A stretch of DNA of 64,000 nucleotides from Lingula anatina (Eukaryota; Brachiopoda; Lingulata; Lingulida; Lingulidae). The stretch spans positions 1 through 64,000 of the forward strand of contig NW_019775453.1 in the NCBI RefSeq assembly GCF_001039355.2, written 5' to 3'. This document shows, one piece after another, positions 36,733 through 49,702 of the stretch (positions within the stretch are counted from its first letter, which is position 1; every line of letters begins with the position of its first letter). A program made the translations under genes and the position numbers. The notes under the pieces are model-generated. The model had not been told where the DNA came from and ran no database searches. It saw nothing but the letters and a program-made list of their open reading frames with translations.

Positions 36733-37860
36733 TCCCACACACACAAAATGGTGATGTGTTACTGCCTGCCAACCCAGCTCTTGTGAAGTGTGAGTGATGT
36801 AAGGAATTCCTTATGGCTCCAAAATGGCTTAAAAGGAAAAGTGCGTGTATTGCCTTCACCCGCCAGTCTTGTCATGAATGTATGCCTTGCAATAAAAAAA
36901 GGGCTGCACATAGCATCATCGTGACATTAAAGGGACATAACAGAGAGCCTCAATTACATTCTTGTTTAGCACTCTGTAGCAAGGAATGTTTATGTGATGG
37001 ATGGGATGTCAAAGATGTCCCATTGCATCAGTCTGATTTTGAATGATGCTTACAGAATACGCTACACCTAAAGACATTTGCTCAAAAAAAAAAGAGGTGA
37101 AAAACTAATGACAATGCTGTACACGATGTGGTTTTTAAGTGACTTTGCTTCAGAGTTGTGATGAATTATTTATTTGTTTCTTATTATAATTACATTGTTA
37201 AATGCTATGCAGTCATTTGTAAGTCTTATCTCTGTTGTTTTTAATCTGAGGTGTTGGTTGTGATCAGACACAGTAGGTGACTTTATTGCCCACTTCATGT
37301 TAGCTTGTTTATCATATAGAAGTAGGTCATGGCACCACCATGAATATTTTTACCTGTAACACCTTAAGCCTGAGAAAGAGATTGTTAGATTACAAAGGGG
37401 TATCCAGTTTAATATGTGTATATTTGCAACTGAGATCTTTTCAAGCTGGCTTTCTGACACAGACAGGCCTGGCCACTCCTCTGTGTTCATATCATGTCAA
37501 GTTGAAAAGAAATGGATGATGTTTAAACAGTTTTACCAGCTCAACATCAGGGCTTTAATCTGTTCTTCAGTCTGTCAGTCAGGGTGGGTTTTGTGATCTT
37601 GTGAGCTATAAATCAAGGTCTGCAGTGAGGATGGTTTGTGGCTGATGCACACAGCTAGGTATGTTATTACACATCAGCTCTGCTGTCCAAGTGCCCTGAG
37701 GTCATCAGTATGACTGTACTGCACTGTGTGATCTCCCCCCCCCCCCTCCCCCATGTGCTTGGGTGTAAAGGTAAACTTGTTGGTAAAAAATCCACATTGT
37801 CTTTGACATTATCTTATCAGGTCAGGTGGGACTTGTCATGCACAACACGGGAATAAAGGT
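36733..37860 (+). other. RhoU/V: Probable RhoU/V 3' UTR
   Basis: AATAAA occurs at 36891-36896 (inside an A-rich run) and at 37852-37857, giving UTR lengths of about 0.17 or 1.1 kb. A C12 tract at 37735-37746 lies inside the longer form. The true end cannot be chosen from sequence. Confidence 0.4.
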
Positions 37861-40489
37861 CTTGTACTCAGCAACACAGTAACGTAATCAGCCAGAAATA
37901 TTGCCTAGATATATTGAATGATAGCAGGCCTGTTGTTTAACATTTTTAGTTTTTTCATCATAGAGGCAATGTGTATGAAAAATATTTTATTGCACAGCAG
38001 ATATTGACATACAGAGAAGCCCACCATTTGCTTGCCATTTCTTAGATGTACAGTTTGTTGATTGAAGTGATAGCTAGTTTACATACAACACCCCACTTGG
38101 ATGCTCACATTGAAGGTGTTTGTATTGATATATAAGAAGTGCAAGAACACAATGTGCCTGGTGGAATCCCAAATATTTTTGTGTTATGGGTTAGTGATGA
38201 ACCACAAGAGGTCTGATCATAAACTTTTTTCTATTTAGTCAAGTGTTTCTAGTCAAGTGAATATTCAGTGGGCTGTGTGCATGCTTCTGGTTTTAATTTA
38301 TAGAGAGGCAGAAATATTCTAACACTGATCAGTCAACTCCAACTCTGCCCCATGTTTATTTCCACATCAGGCCCAGTCTAACTGGGTGATAGAATGAGTT
38401 ATTCAGCTAATATACCAAATCACCCTTTCTCTGAATGAAAATTGCAATATTCTTGCCTGAAGTAGAGGATAAAATTGCTCCTAAAGCAGCTTAGTCTTGG
38501 TGAAGTGCATGAATGCTCATCCTAAGTAGCTCTTTTGTTGGCATTTGTTTTATTGGCATGTAAGCGATTTCAAAATTATGAAATACATCATTTAATGAAA
38601 TGATAATCATTCAGGGATAATAGGAGCTCATATCTGAAACATAATCAACAATGAATTTCTTTTATGTGACACATTGTATTTTTCACTGAAAAACTTGTTG
38701 AAAAGAACTCTTTTTAATCGCAATAATAGAATATTTGTTCAGGAACTTTATTACATTTTTTTCAACAGGGCTTATGTGAATGTAAATACCTGTTTGTACT
38801 TTGACTGAATTTATTCAAGATAACAGATCCCTTTGAAAACCTGCTCCATTAGATTTTTTCACTGCAGTACAAATTTGAAGTATAATTGAAGCTGGAAGTT
38901 GTAAAAGCAGTATTGAGGTTTGAGCAAATAATGAAAATAGATTGCCGATGAGAGCTTCATTTAAAATTGTCATATATAATCGCAAGTAGATTTCAAAGTG
39001 TTCCTAGTTGTTAATTTGGTTTATTTTCTGAAACAAGACAGCCACAGCTTGGGTGTTGAACTTGAGTCGGAAAAAGTTTGATGCAATAAAACTGAAAATT
39101 TTAAACAAGCTCTTGTTATTTCTTCGCTCTGCAAGTGCAAAGGTTTATTATGTAGACATATTGTCCATGTCTATCTCATTCCCTCTCAGCAATATGTGTC
39201 ATAGGGTGTGGAGAAATGAAGTAAACAATATAGTCCTAATACAGTCACCAAATTTATGACATTACCTCAAACAGCAACATTGTTGATAACAACGCCTACT
39301 TTAAAAGTACTTGTCAGTTTGCTACTGGCTCTACATGCTGGATTAAAAGAGGGCAATTCAACACTAGAGAACATCTGTACCAAACTGCACGTATGCTTGA
39401 ATAATGCAAAAGTGCCTGGCATGCTCATTTCTTCAGTCCTAAAACAGAATCAAACTTGTTTAAGACATTTCCAAATGTTTGGTTGCGTCTAACAAGTTGA
39501 CCATGTGGTAGAAAAAAAAGATTTATAATAATATGACTGAGAAGCTTTTATGTCATTGCCCAACTTTCCAAAGTAGATTGTTATTAAGTTGAAAATTTCA
39601 AATGCTTCACTCATTCCAGTATTAAACTTTCTCCAAATATTCAGTTACTAGCAAAAATGGACTTTCTGACATGAAGCCAATTCACTGAACTTATTAATCA
39701 ACATTTCTAAGTATTATTGACAATTTTTTTTCAAGAATATCATTAATACAGTTTACTTGATAGTAATCAGTAAGCACTGCACTTGCATTTCATCCTCATC
39801 CACGTTTGAGTATTTATATAATTTTGATATAATATGTAGCTGGGTTTCATTTCCCAGATTTACACCTGGTGCCCTCCTCAGAGGTCATGGTTGGGTCAGT
39901 TCCCGAAATTCATCAACAGTTCTACTGTCAATAAGTCATCAGTGCCAGCTGCATGCATGGACTGCATGTATATATATAGTTAAGCAGGCATGACCTCACT
40001 GAAGTGCACTAATTTAATAATGAAAATGTTTTCTAAGGAGCACTTAATATCACTGACTGTCTCATTCAGATAGCATTTTTAACCAAGGATGGTTTTATCT
40101 TCACTAAAAATAGTCCCAAGACAAAGAAAGGAGCAAAAATAAAGTAAAAAAAAAAGCAAAATTAGCTATGGTTCATGATGAAAGTTATTAACTTGACTAA
40201 TTGAGGAAATCTTTTCTGGTTACTTAATGCAGCTTCATCGTCAAAATATTCAGTAAACTTTCAGCCCGATTCACACAATATACTGCGAGTAAACAGGATA
40301 TAAAAACCAGTAAAATTTTTCGTAAAAAAAATCTGCTTATCCAAACAAACTAATAAAGGCTGATTTCCACATTTACAGTTCAGTTGGTGTAGGCTTTACT
40401 TAGCACTGCACTATATCAGCAGTCCATGTGATTCAGATTTCTAACCATAATGAGTCAGTCTAATCTCTCTTGTCCCGCTAGCTACCTAC
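37861..40489. other. Intergenic, no gene recognised
   Basis: AT-rich sequence. Open frames at 39053-39259, 39256-39492 and 39757-39993 have no recognised motif or splice context. It could include an extended RhoU/V 3' UTR. Confidence 0.55.
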
Positions 40490-40618
40490 CCTCTACCAGG
40501 GCCACAGATTGATTTTTCACTAGATATTTACAGATGTGCCACTGGTTAATTCATGGCACTTTTCTGCACTGTGAGTTAGAGAAAAGTGCACATAATTAAT
40601 CTGCAGCCCTGGTAGAGG
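40490..40618. mobile_element. MITE-like element with ~25-bp terminal inverted repeats, 129 bp
   Basis: Left end 40490-40514 (begins CCTCTACCAGGGCCACAGAT) and right end 40594-40618 are reverse complements at about 22 of 25 positions. Inside, GCACTTTTCT and AGAAAAGTGC form a second inverted pair, so much of the element can fold on itself. No coding capacity. A target-site duplication could not be defined, so a simple hairpin-forming repeat is also possible. Confidence 0.6.
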
Positions 40619-40690
40619 ATACTGGTACCACTGTCACTGAATTACCTCACATGCCACATCCAGCGATTGAAAATTTGGGGCCGAAGCAAT

Positions 40691-40786
40691 AGTCCGAAGG
40701 TTCAATAATCCGAAGGTTCATTGGTCCGAATGTTCACTATAGAACCTTCAGACCAATGAACCCTTGGACAAGTGAACCTTCGCACT
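40691..40786. repeat. 96-bp near-palindrome of six 16-bp units
   Basis: Three direct 16-bp units (40691-40706, 40707-40722, 40723-40738; for example AGTCCGAAGGTTCAAT) are followed, without a spacer, by three units of the reverse complement (40739-40754, 40755-40770, 40771-40786). The two 48-bp halves pair at about 38 of 48 positions. Five of the six units carry GAAnnTTC. It lies 72 bp after the MITE-like element. Confidence 0.75.
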
Positions 40787-43700
40787 ATCAAGACGCCCCC
40801 GAAAATTATGACGTACTTATAAACAATTCATACATAAAAATAGTGATAAAACTAGAATTTAAATTTTGACTTATTTGGACAATGCATATTTTTAGCATTG
40901 AGAATGGGGAAGCAGTTTATCTTGAAAAAATGTTTGTAAACACAGCACAACTCTTTTCCTATTTTCAGTTGACAAACTAGCTTGAAACAAATTAAAAGCA
41001 AACTCTCTTATTTGAGTCAAGATACATGTGCAATTAAATATTCCTGATAAAAACTATTAACATAACTTAATTAGGATATTATCTTCTGAACTTAATGAAG
41101 GCGGCTGCTTCATCTTGACAATATTCATGTATCTGCATGCAATTATTGAAATAACTGTAGACAATGAGATAAATAAATAGAAACACACACTTGCACACAT
41201 TTCCAAGCACAACAATACAAATAAACAAGTTGTTGTTTTTTAATGTTTCATTTTTAATATGCATGAAAAAATCATCTTTCATGTATATAGCTATGTGCAT
41301 TAATTCTAAATGTTGGATAATATACACACAATAATACACATGCAAACGAACACAGATATCTGTATTTGACAAGCTCAAATGAAAGTAAAAGAAACCCATC
41401 CAGGACCATTAATGCTGAATGTACAACCAATTGTTCTGCTCTGCATAATGTCTTTTCACAGCTAATCCTGTGAACCAGCAGCTGAGTATAGGACAGACGT
41501 ACAGCACTTTGGAGAGAACATCATGCAGATCAATAATGCAGGAAAACGTGATGTTTTGAAAATGTTATCACAGGATTTCATCAATCAAACTACATTCTCT
41601 GTCTGCTAACTTCATTATATGGATTATTTGCAGCTTCATTATGCAAAATCAAATTTTTTTCCTCGTTTATTGACAACTCATGGTCATTTAATGACCCAAG
41701 TGTCTGTACGAGGTAAAATAATTCGGTGATTAGTATTTCAGTTACAGACAAGACTTGCACATTTTTGCTGAATTGCATTGGTTATTTGAACTGATGTGTT
41801 TGGTCATTATAAACAATTTAGACACACACATAAATTTGCCAATTTTTATCTTGTTTATTCAATTGGGATCTGTTACAGTGGTCTCTATTGAAAAAAGAAT
41901 AACTGTAATATATGTCCCATCTAGTAATCAGTTATAGTTAATTAACTCAAACGCAGTGTATTTATATGATTAACAGTTGACCAAAATCAGCAACACAGAT
42001 ATCACTTGTGGCTGTCATAATTACACCCCCGAGACTGTTGTATATTTAGATATTTTCCACATTAGTGAAAAGGGAAGTCTTTAAAATGCCCGTCATTATC
42101 AGAATCCCATTTCTGCAAATTTCTGCTTATTTATACATTATTCAGGAAGGTGCTTTTGCATGCAGGGTGTGTGCCTAGGAATACTGCATCTGCATGCAGT
42201 GATGATATAATCAGATATTCCTTAATGAGAAATTGTCCCCTTGAGTTACAATTCAATGATTTAGTTTTGAGAATCCTGACTTGGTCACGTTGCTCATGGC
42301 AGTTGGCAAATGGCCTCAAACCTTACCTGAAAGTTAAAAAGTTTGAGGCTCATTACACTTTTGCAGACTTTACACCTGTGTTATATTTTAAATGCAACAC
42401 AAATTTTAAATATTTTCCTAATCTTACCAAATAAAGTTACAAAAGTATCAAGAATTATACAGATTACAGGTTGTAAACTACATAGATTAAGGTAAGTAAT
42501 GATGTCTGAATATTAAATACTTTCACTTATGTTAATTGGCATGAGATAACAAAGACTGTTGGATTTAGTCAAATTCAAATTTTCTTTGAAATTGATATTT
42601 CAGCATGCATTCACATGCAGGTTTCCTTTCTTATCATCAACATGTGCTATTGCTTCATTCATGCAAATACTGGATAAAAAATGAATCTTTACATGCTGAT
42701 AGTTGGTAATAGAGCTACCAGTGCAATAATGATTAGAGAGACAAATAACACAATGTCATTTGGTCAATTTTCTCTACCTTTCTCCATATAATACTTCTAT
42801 TATCAAACAGAGCAATCACTCATCTGTATTTGCAACTACGACACACCCATTAAAACAGGTAATATATACAAAAATTGGCAAACAAACCCATCATTAATAA
42901 TTTGTTACCCAAACACTTTATGTATACATTGACAGCAATTAGTAGCAGAAGTTTGCTTTCACATGAATGGTCACTAACACGTGCCGAACGACTTCAAAGA
43001 TTTGACGGCGTCTGTGCACGGATGGAAAAAAGTTGAGAAAATATTGTTGTACTAGGTCATGATCCTTGATCAGTGCACATACATAATGGTCGTCTCTGAC
43101 TGTGAAAATGACCCAATCAATAAGAAGATCAATAATCAGTGATGGTTAGTGTGGTACAATCCCCCAACTGACTCAATAACTGTAACTATATTTAGCACTC
43201 CCTAATATTTATCATTTGCTTCCATGGCATTAGGTTAAAAAGAGGAAATTCATTATTTGATACTTAATACTTCCACTCAAGCTAAATCAATGGTCTCTTT
43301 TTAGTGTCTGACTAAGGAAAAATCATTCAATTAAAAATCATATAATTGCATGGTATATACGTGATGAAAACTGAATAGTAATTTGTACAGTGACAGAATC
43401 TTGTTAAAACACAAACACTAGAAAATATTTCAGTCTGTGTTTATTTTAAAAAAAAACTTGCCTTGGATGTTCAGAAAAAATTACTCTGAGAGAATAATTA
43501 ACCTGAATTTTCCTGTATGTAGTCCAATAATTTGTTTAAACCATAAAAAATTACATGTTGTGAGATTTTCAGCAACCTATCAAGTACATTGTGATTATGG
43601 GTCAATAATAACTCAAAAGGCTAAGTGAAGTAAGTGGATTTGTCAAAGGTTGTTTTCCCTTGCAGTCAACCCCCAGAATCTGCCTTTGAGTCAATCTATC

Positions 43701-46700
43701 GTGAGAAACATTTGCTTGCAGCAAATCTTGCATGTGTTATCACAATAGTCAAGGCTGGCTGTGAAAAATGCTTAGAAAACACACCAGCTGCCTTATAGTG
43801 ACTTACCTATAAAGGCTATTCAAAATACTGCATGGTTTGTTAACTTTGAACACCTTTAACAAAAAAATTGACTTTTATCAAGACACCTATATAGCAAAAG
43901 TAAATGAATGCCACCATAGTTGTTGTGAAAATTCAGTTATTTGTTGGTTCAGGGATACAATGTATATTTCTCCACACACCGTCTTGGGTGGTAAGGTGTA
44001 TTTTCAAAATAATACTTTGATACATTATGGTAGATATGCCACAATTGTCATGAAAAAAAATTTAATAATTTAATATTCCTATTAGTTTGGAGTACATTGA
44101 CAAATAACTTAGTCTACGTAAACAGAGCTATTTTATTTGATAAAGTGATAGTGGCCGTGACAGTAATATGAAAACTAGGCAGGAAATGCCTAAAGTCTGC
44201 ATTGTCTTTTTAAAATGAAGTGTATAAAATATATTAAATGAAGAATAAATATACAAAAAACATTCAAATCAAGGGAGAGAAAATGGTGCACAGGGCTGGA
44301 ATTACTGCCACAAAAGGATGAATGAGATGCCAGACTGAGCTTACAAACATTGTCATAATCTTCAATAAGTAAAGAATGGAGCATTCATTGAAAGGTTCAT
44401 CTATCAGTGTGCAGGTGTTGCTCTATGGAGGTTAAAGATCAAGCACAACTTTTGGAACTCTTTAATGAAGGGAAGAAACATAAAAGGAAAAAATGCCATT
44501 GTGTATAGTTCTTGACAGGCCTATACAGTTTCATTTTCATCAAAAAATAAAGGTTGGCTTTTTCAACAATAAAAAGACTTATCAGTTAATCAGTTCAATT
44601 ACGATAAAATGGAACATAAAATTGCTTTAAAACATTCTGGTGTTTTCTTTATTGTAAAAGAAGCAAAGTCACGATAACAGCTTTCACGTTGTAACTTGAT
44701 CTTACTTCTAGTATGGGTAATAGCCATGTAACACAGATTCCGGCAAGGTTTAACTAACAAAGCAACAGTAAACTGGTTTATAATATGGTCATCTTTCAAA
44801 TTATTAGTGTTTTGAAAATATATGAAGCCATGGTAAAACTTCATTGAAAGAAAGAGAACTTTAATTTGGCTTTGCAAATATATTATATATGGTTTAACAA
44901 TTTCTGAATAATTGTATTTAAGCTACAGTGAATTTTATATCTATTCACCAGAGTATATATTTAGATATATCACAAAAATCTCATAATCGTTTTACATAAA
45001 AATTGTACACAACACCTATATTATTATCTTTCTGTATATGTATTCAAGAAGAAAACAAAGCAAGTGGGAAGGGATCTGTTTGCACACATTGATTTTGTCC
45101 CAAAATTTGTCCAAAAATGCTGTTTGATTTGGCTGATATCATTGTGCAGAGCAAACAAAAGAACCCATACAATACTCTCCACACCAAATTCACCCAAAAA
45201 ACATAGTAATCATAATCACAAAGAGAAAATTATATCTTTAGGCTAAAAATATAAAAGTGAGGTGATAAAAACTTACTTAAAAACAGTTCAGAATGAAATT
45301 ATTTCAAAATCATGATATAGTAGGAAAATAAGTGGTATAATCTTGTGGCCTAATAGCCAGAAAATTTTTGTCCAGAGGACAAGTCATCTTGGGCCAACTT
45401 TTTAAAAATATATCAACTCAAAATATACCCTGTCATCATTTGTTCATTAGGATTCTAATGATCTCTAATCATACTTCAGTAAGCTAATCAACAGCTGAAA
45501 TACATTCAGAAACAAAAAAAGTAGAATAAAATTTATTTCTGTAAAAAAGTTGAACATTATTTCCCTCATGATAATAAGTTCACATCTACACTTATCATTG
45601 TGATCCTAATAAAGTTATGAATGGGCTGTTGTTTATCATTTGGAAATCTATAGCTTTTTACTCGTCATTTGTACATTTATTCTGACGGATCTTAATCTTC
45701 TAATCTCCAGATCAACGCATCTAGCCAGGTGTAACATCTACTGACAGAGATTACAGATAAAAGTAACAGATAACTAAACCCTAATGCCAAAACATTATCT
45801 AAACTTACATTTACAAAAACAATTCACACCTATGGATATGACGCAGTGATGAATTTATGAATGGGTTTCATTTCCATATCAAGAAAACTATCACTTCCAG
45901 TGGGCTTTTATTTGAAAAATTAGCATTTATAAGAAATGTCACACTCACAGCCACTCAGACCACAACCACATCCCTTCATATGGAATAATAAAAAGTATAG
46001 TGTTCCGCAAATAACATAATGTCAGGAAAATATGACGTCGAGAGCTGCAGGAGCATCACTTAATTTAGCACTTCCATGCCTGCACAGTAATAGCAATATT
46101 TATAGCAATAAAGTGAGTGCCAAGTTATTAGTTGAGCTACTGACTGCAAATAATACTGTCTGTTTGACAGAGAGAGAGAGAGAGAGATGGAAGGAAGGAA
46201 GGAAAGTTAGACGAAAAGGAGAAGAGTGAGAGAGATTCAGATAAATACATTTAATGAGCAGACAGGGTGAGGTTGTGTGCTGGTACTTGGAACAAAATGC
46301 TTTTTCAGTAGCATATGGTTAAATTGGCAAAAATCATCAGCAGAATTGAAGTACCACATTATCACAAGCATGAAATCCGAACCTTTCCTTGTCATCTTTG
46401 ACAAAAACAGGAAAATGATATTGCAGTATTATTGACTTAAGTTTTCATACTGACTAATGCTTTTTTTTTTTTTTTTTTTTTGCGTCAAAATACACAAACA
46501 TTATATTTAACAAAAATGTTGATTTACATTTGAAATACTGAAATGAATGTAACATGATGAACTATGTAGGAGGCAGGCCTACCCTGCATTTTTGTCCCTA
46601 CTAATTAATGTACTTCAAGAATGATGTGGTTGATTTTTAATCAGAAAGTTCTACCTTGTTATAATGATGTATTTGCACATTTTTATCATTCATAACAATC

Positions 46701-49463
46701 ATCATTTTAATACATCAATTAAATAGGAACAAAAAAAAATCTGTTAAATGTTCCAATTTCAATAAATGAATTACTCCAACAATTTGTACAAGAACTTTTA
46801 CAAGTGCATTGCACAACAAAATATGTCAATGAAATAAAATTGTGTATTCTTTATGTGGTATGATTATTGTAATAATCTTTCCTGCACGATATGAAATTTG
46901 TATGTATTTATAGAAAGATGGAATGCTTTTCACTTTCAGTAAAAGAAAAATTTTCCCAAGGCTGGCAAAGCTTCAAAAATAAATAATGGCAAGCATCTAC
47001 AGAATTCCTGCCAACAATGGCACCCTCACACATTCATCTTCTGTCACAAAAGAAGAAAAAAAACTTGTAACAGGTGTCGTGGTAATTACATCATGTATTT
47101 TGCAACTTTGAATCACAGAACAGGTGCTTGACCCATTGTTTCTGATAAACTGGCAATTTCATGGATGGCAGTTTCTTCAAGCCAACAATTTATGATAAAT
47201 TTCAAGCTTTTTGATCTGCCGAAAGGTGGTTTTGTATATAGTGCATGTGTGACTAAGGTTAATCAATGAGTTCGTTGCTCCATTCACAATATTAAGAGAG
47301 AAAAGCTAGGTGAAAAATGATCTGAAATAATATTCTGTTCTTTCCATGTGTGCAGAAATATGATTGCTGGCATCAGTTTAGAATCCCACTTGCATTTGGT
47401 TATAGGGAATCCATTTACGATAATGTAGTTAATACATGTACTAGTGCTTCTGCAATATGCAAGTAAAATAACAGGCATACGATGAATCTGCAAAGGCTTA
47501 ATTGATAAAAAATCTAATTCTTCTTTGAAATTGAAAGCACACATAAAAAACATTTTAAATAGCCAATAATGGTTTGATTAATCATCTTGGGCCGATATTG
47601 ATTTAAGATAAAACTATCCCTAGTTGTAGTCATTATGCTAATTTTAACAACATGAAGTAATAGGATAAAAGAAAGGGGAGCTGAAAGAAATTCAAAAACA
47701 AAATGGTCATAAAAAATATTTCAGCATTTTAACTCAACATGGCAGAAAGGCTGATCACTATGCAGAATACTTGGCAAATACGAATTAGAAATAATTACGT
47801 CAGTATGAAAAAAATTGATCTCAGATGTCTAAACAAGTGTATCAGACACCTGCCATTTAATACACAAACTACCTGTTCCCTATTCAAATGCTGGACACAA
47901 ATGTCAACAACAGTCTGGAGAAAAACACTGAGTCATAACAATATTAGTCATAGCAAGGCTGAAGTACAGTTTTTAAATCAATAATTTTTATAACAAACTT
48001 TTTGTGTTTTAATGAAGTTTTTTTTCTCTTTTTTTATATCAAATCAAAATTGGCAAAAGTATGAGTCATTCATTTCTGTTGGAGGTATAAACAAAAAAAA
48101 ACCTTGCACCATTATTTCTTTAAAATGAAACATTTCCTTATAATGGCATTCATTTCATGAACTTTTCATAATAATGAGCATACTGAGCTTAATCATGATT
48201 AAGTAATGTGTAGAAATAACATCTAGATCTAGATCTATAACACTATAATGTTATCACATGTTAGTATTTTTTTTAATGAGGAACTCACATCTAAAGGCTC
48301 TGTCACACCTGGCATAAAGAGGTACACATGAATATCATATGTGACATTGATTATAATGAAATCACACTGCTTTTGATGTATTAAAATGAAGATACAATCA
48401 GCTCAAAATTGCTTTTTGAAAATGCTAAAAAGATTTCATCTCCCTCTCGGCATGCAAAAGTACATAAGTCTAATACACCCTTTGTGTTTCTCTGCATATG
48501 GGCAATTTTTCTCATATATGTTAGTGCTATACGCTAGGTTTCACAGTGCCTGAAGAACCTAACACTGTGGCTGATGACCATATATATATATATATATATA
48601 TGTGTAATGTCCACTGACAGGCCCCTGAGGACTCTGATGGAGAGATTACACAAATCTGTAATAAATGTGTTGACCCTGGTACTATGGAAAATAAATCTAA
48701 ATTTTGCAGACCAGGGTGGAAAAAAAATGTAGTTGGACAGGGTTTTATTTGAGGGGGGGGGGGGAGTTAAAAGAACCACCCTTTTGGCTGGAAAAGATGC
48801 TCTGAATTAAAATGAGAGTTATGCAGATCCATTTTCAAGTTTGGTGAACTAAAAATGGTAAAAAAGTTCACTTTTTCAGAAAAAGAAACCTCCCCATTTT
48901 GAAATAGCTACATGCTAGCTGCTGTTGAATACATGTACAGAAGATATAATGACCATAACTATACAGCTGCTTATATGTATATGTGTGTTCCTCAACCAAT
49001 TTGTCAGATGGTGAAATCACGCATACTGACAACCAGTTCTGTGCTCGACAAGAACTCTAGTCATGTCTGGTGCATGAAGGGGAACCATTTGAAAAAAAGA
49101 CAGGCAGACACAGAGAGAGACTGCCCAGTGGACAGCAGACACACTGATAAATTGGTGATAACTACATGGGAAATGAATGTCTTGTCACATTTTTCCCTGA
49201 TGCCTCTGATAGTGGACAAGACGAACCTGAGCAGACATATTCACAAATGGTTAAAACTGCACCAAATTTTTATTCCATTGTACCTCTCACAGGTTGATAC
49301 ACTGAATGCAGCACATATCAAACTAACTATCCTGTTAGTTTGATGGGTCCTAAACTCAAAATAGAGATATGTTATAAAGTATCCAAATCCAAATAAATAG
49401 TAAAATAATATGAAAGAATCAACCAGATTGCTTTAAATAGGACTGAAAACTCCTAAGACGCAT
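40787..49463. other. Gene-poor intergenic region, first part
   Basis: AT-rich DNA with no recognised coding exon. Contents include a GA-rich and GGAA-rich patch near 46171-46205, a poly-T run near 46462-46481, (TA)10 at 48581-48600 and G12 at 48753-48764. The 143-codon frame at 48912-49343 has no family resemblance and I do not call it a gene. Confidence 0.55.
48581..48601. repeat. (TA)10 microsatellite
   Basis: Ten TA repeats followed by TGTG. Confidence 0.95.
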
Positions 49464-49702
49464 CCAGATTCAGATTCATACATCATACGTACATGCTGGG
49501 TCGGCCTAATACTGCCAGTGATTTTTACTTAAGTGCAATCAGTGGCATCAGCTAAATCAGCATGTGATAGTTAATTACCCCCTATAGCTGCCCGAGGAGG
49601 CGTGTCAGACAATTAAGCTGATTTCAGAGATTGCACTTTAGTAAGAATCCCCTGCAGAGTTGGACAGACCCAGCTAGTACAATGTGTGAATCTGAATGCT
49701 GT
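49464..49702. mobile_element. Long fold-back element, ~239 bp
   Basis: The left arm (about 49464-49557) and right arm (about 49611-49702) are imperfect reverse complements over roughly 90 bp around a 53-nt loop. Matching anchors include ATTCAGATTCA near the outer ends, GCTGGGTC/GACCCAGC, and AAGTGCAATC/GATTGCACTT. It has no coding capacity. A fold-back or MITE-type transposon is likely; a hairpin RNA source is possible. Confidence 0.65.

Noticed and set aside
36441-36859. Minus-strand frames opposite the RhoU/V last exon
   Set aside because: Shadows of the real GTPase coding sequence and its 3' UTR.
48912-49343. 143-codon open frame in the gene-poor interval
   Set aside because: The longest frame in the interval, but with no family resemblance, no core promoter and no splice sites that extend it. 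It would need transcript or conservation support.
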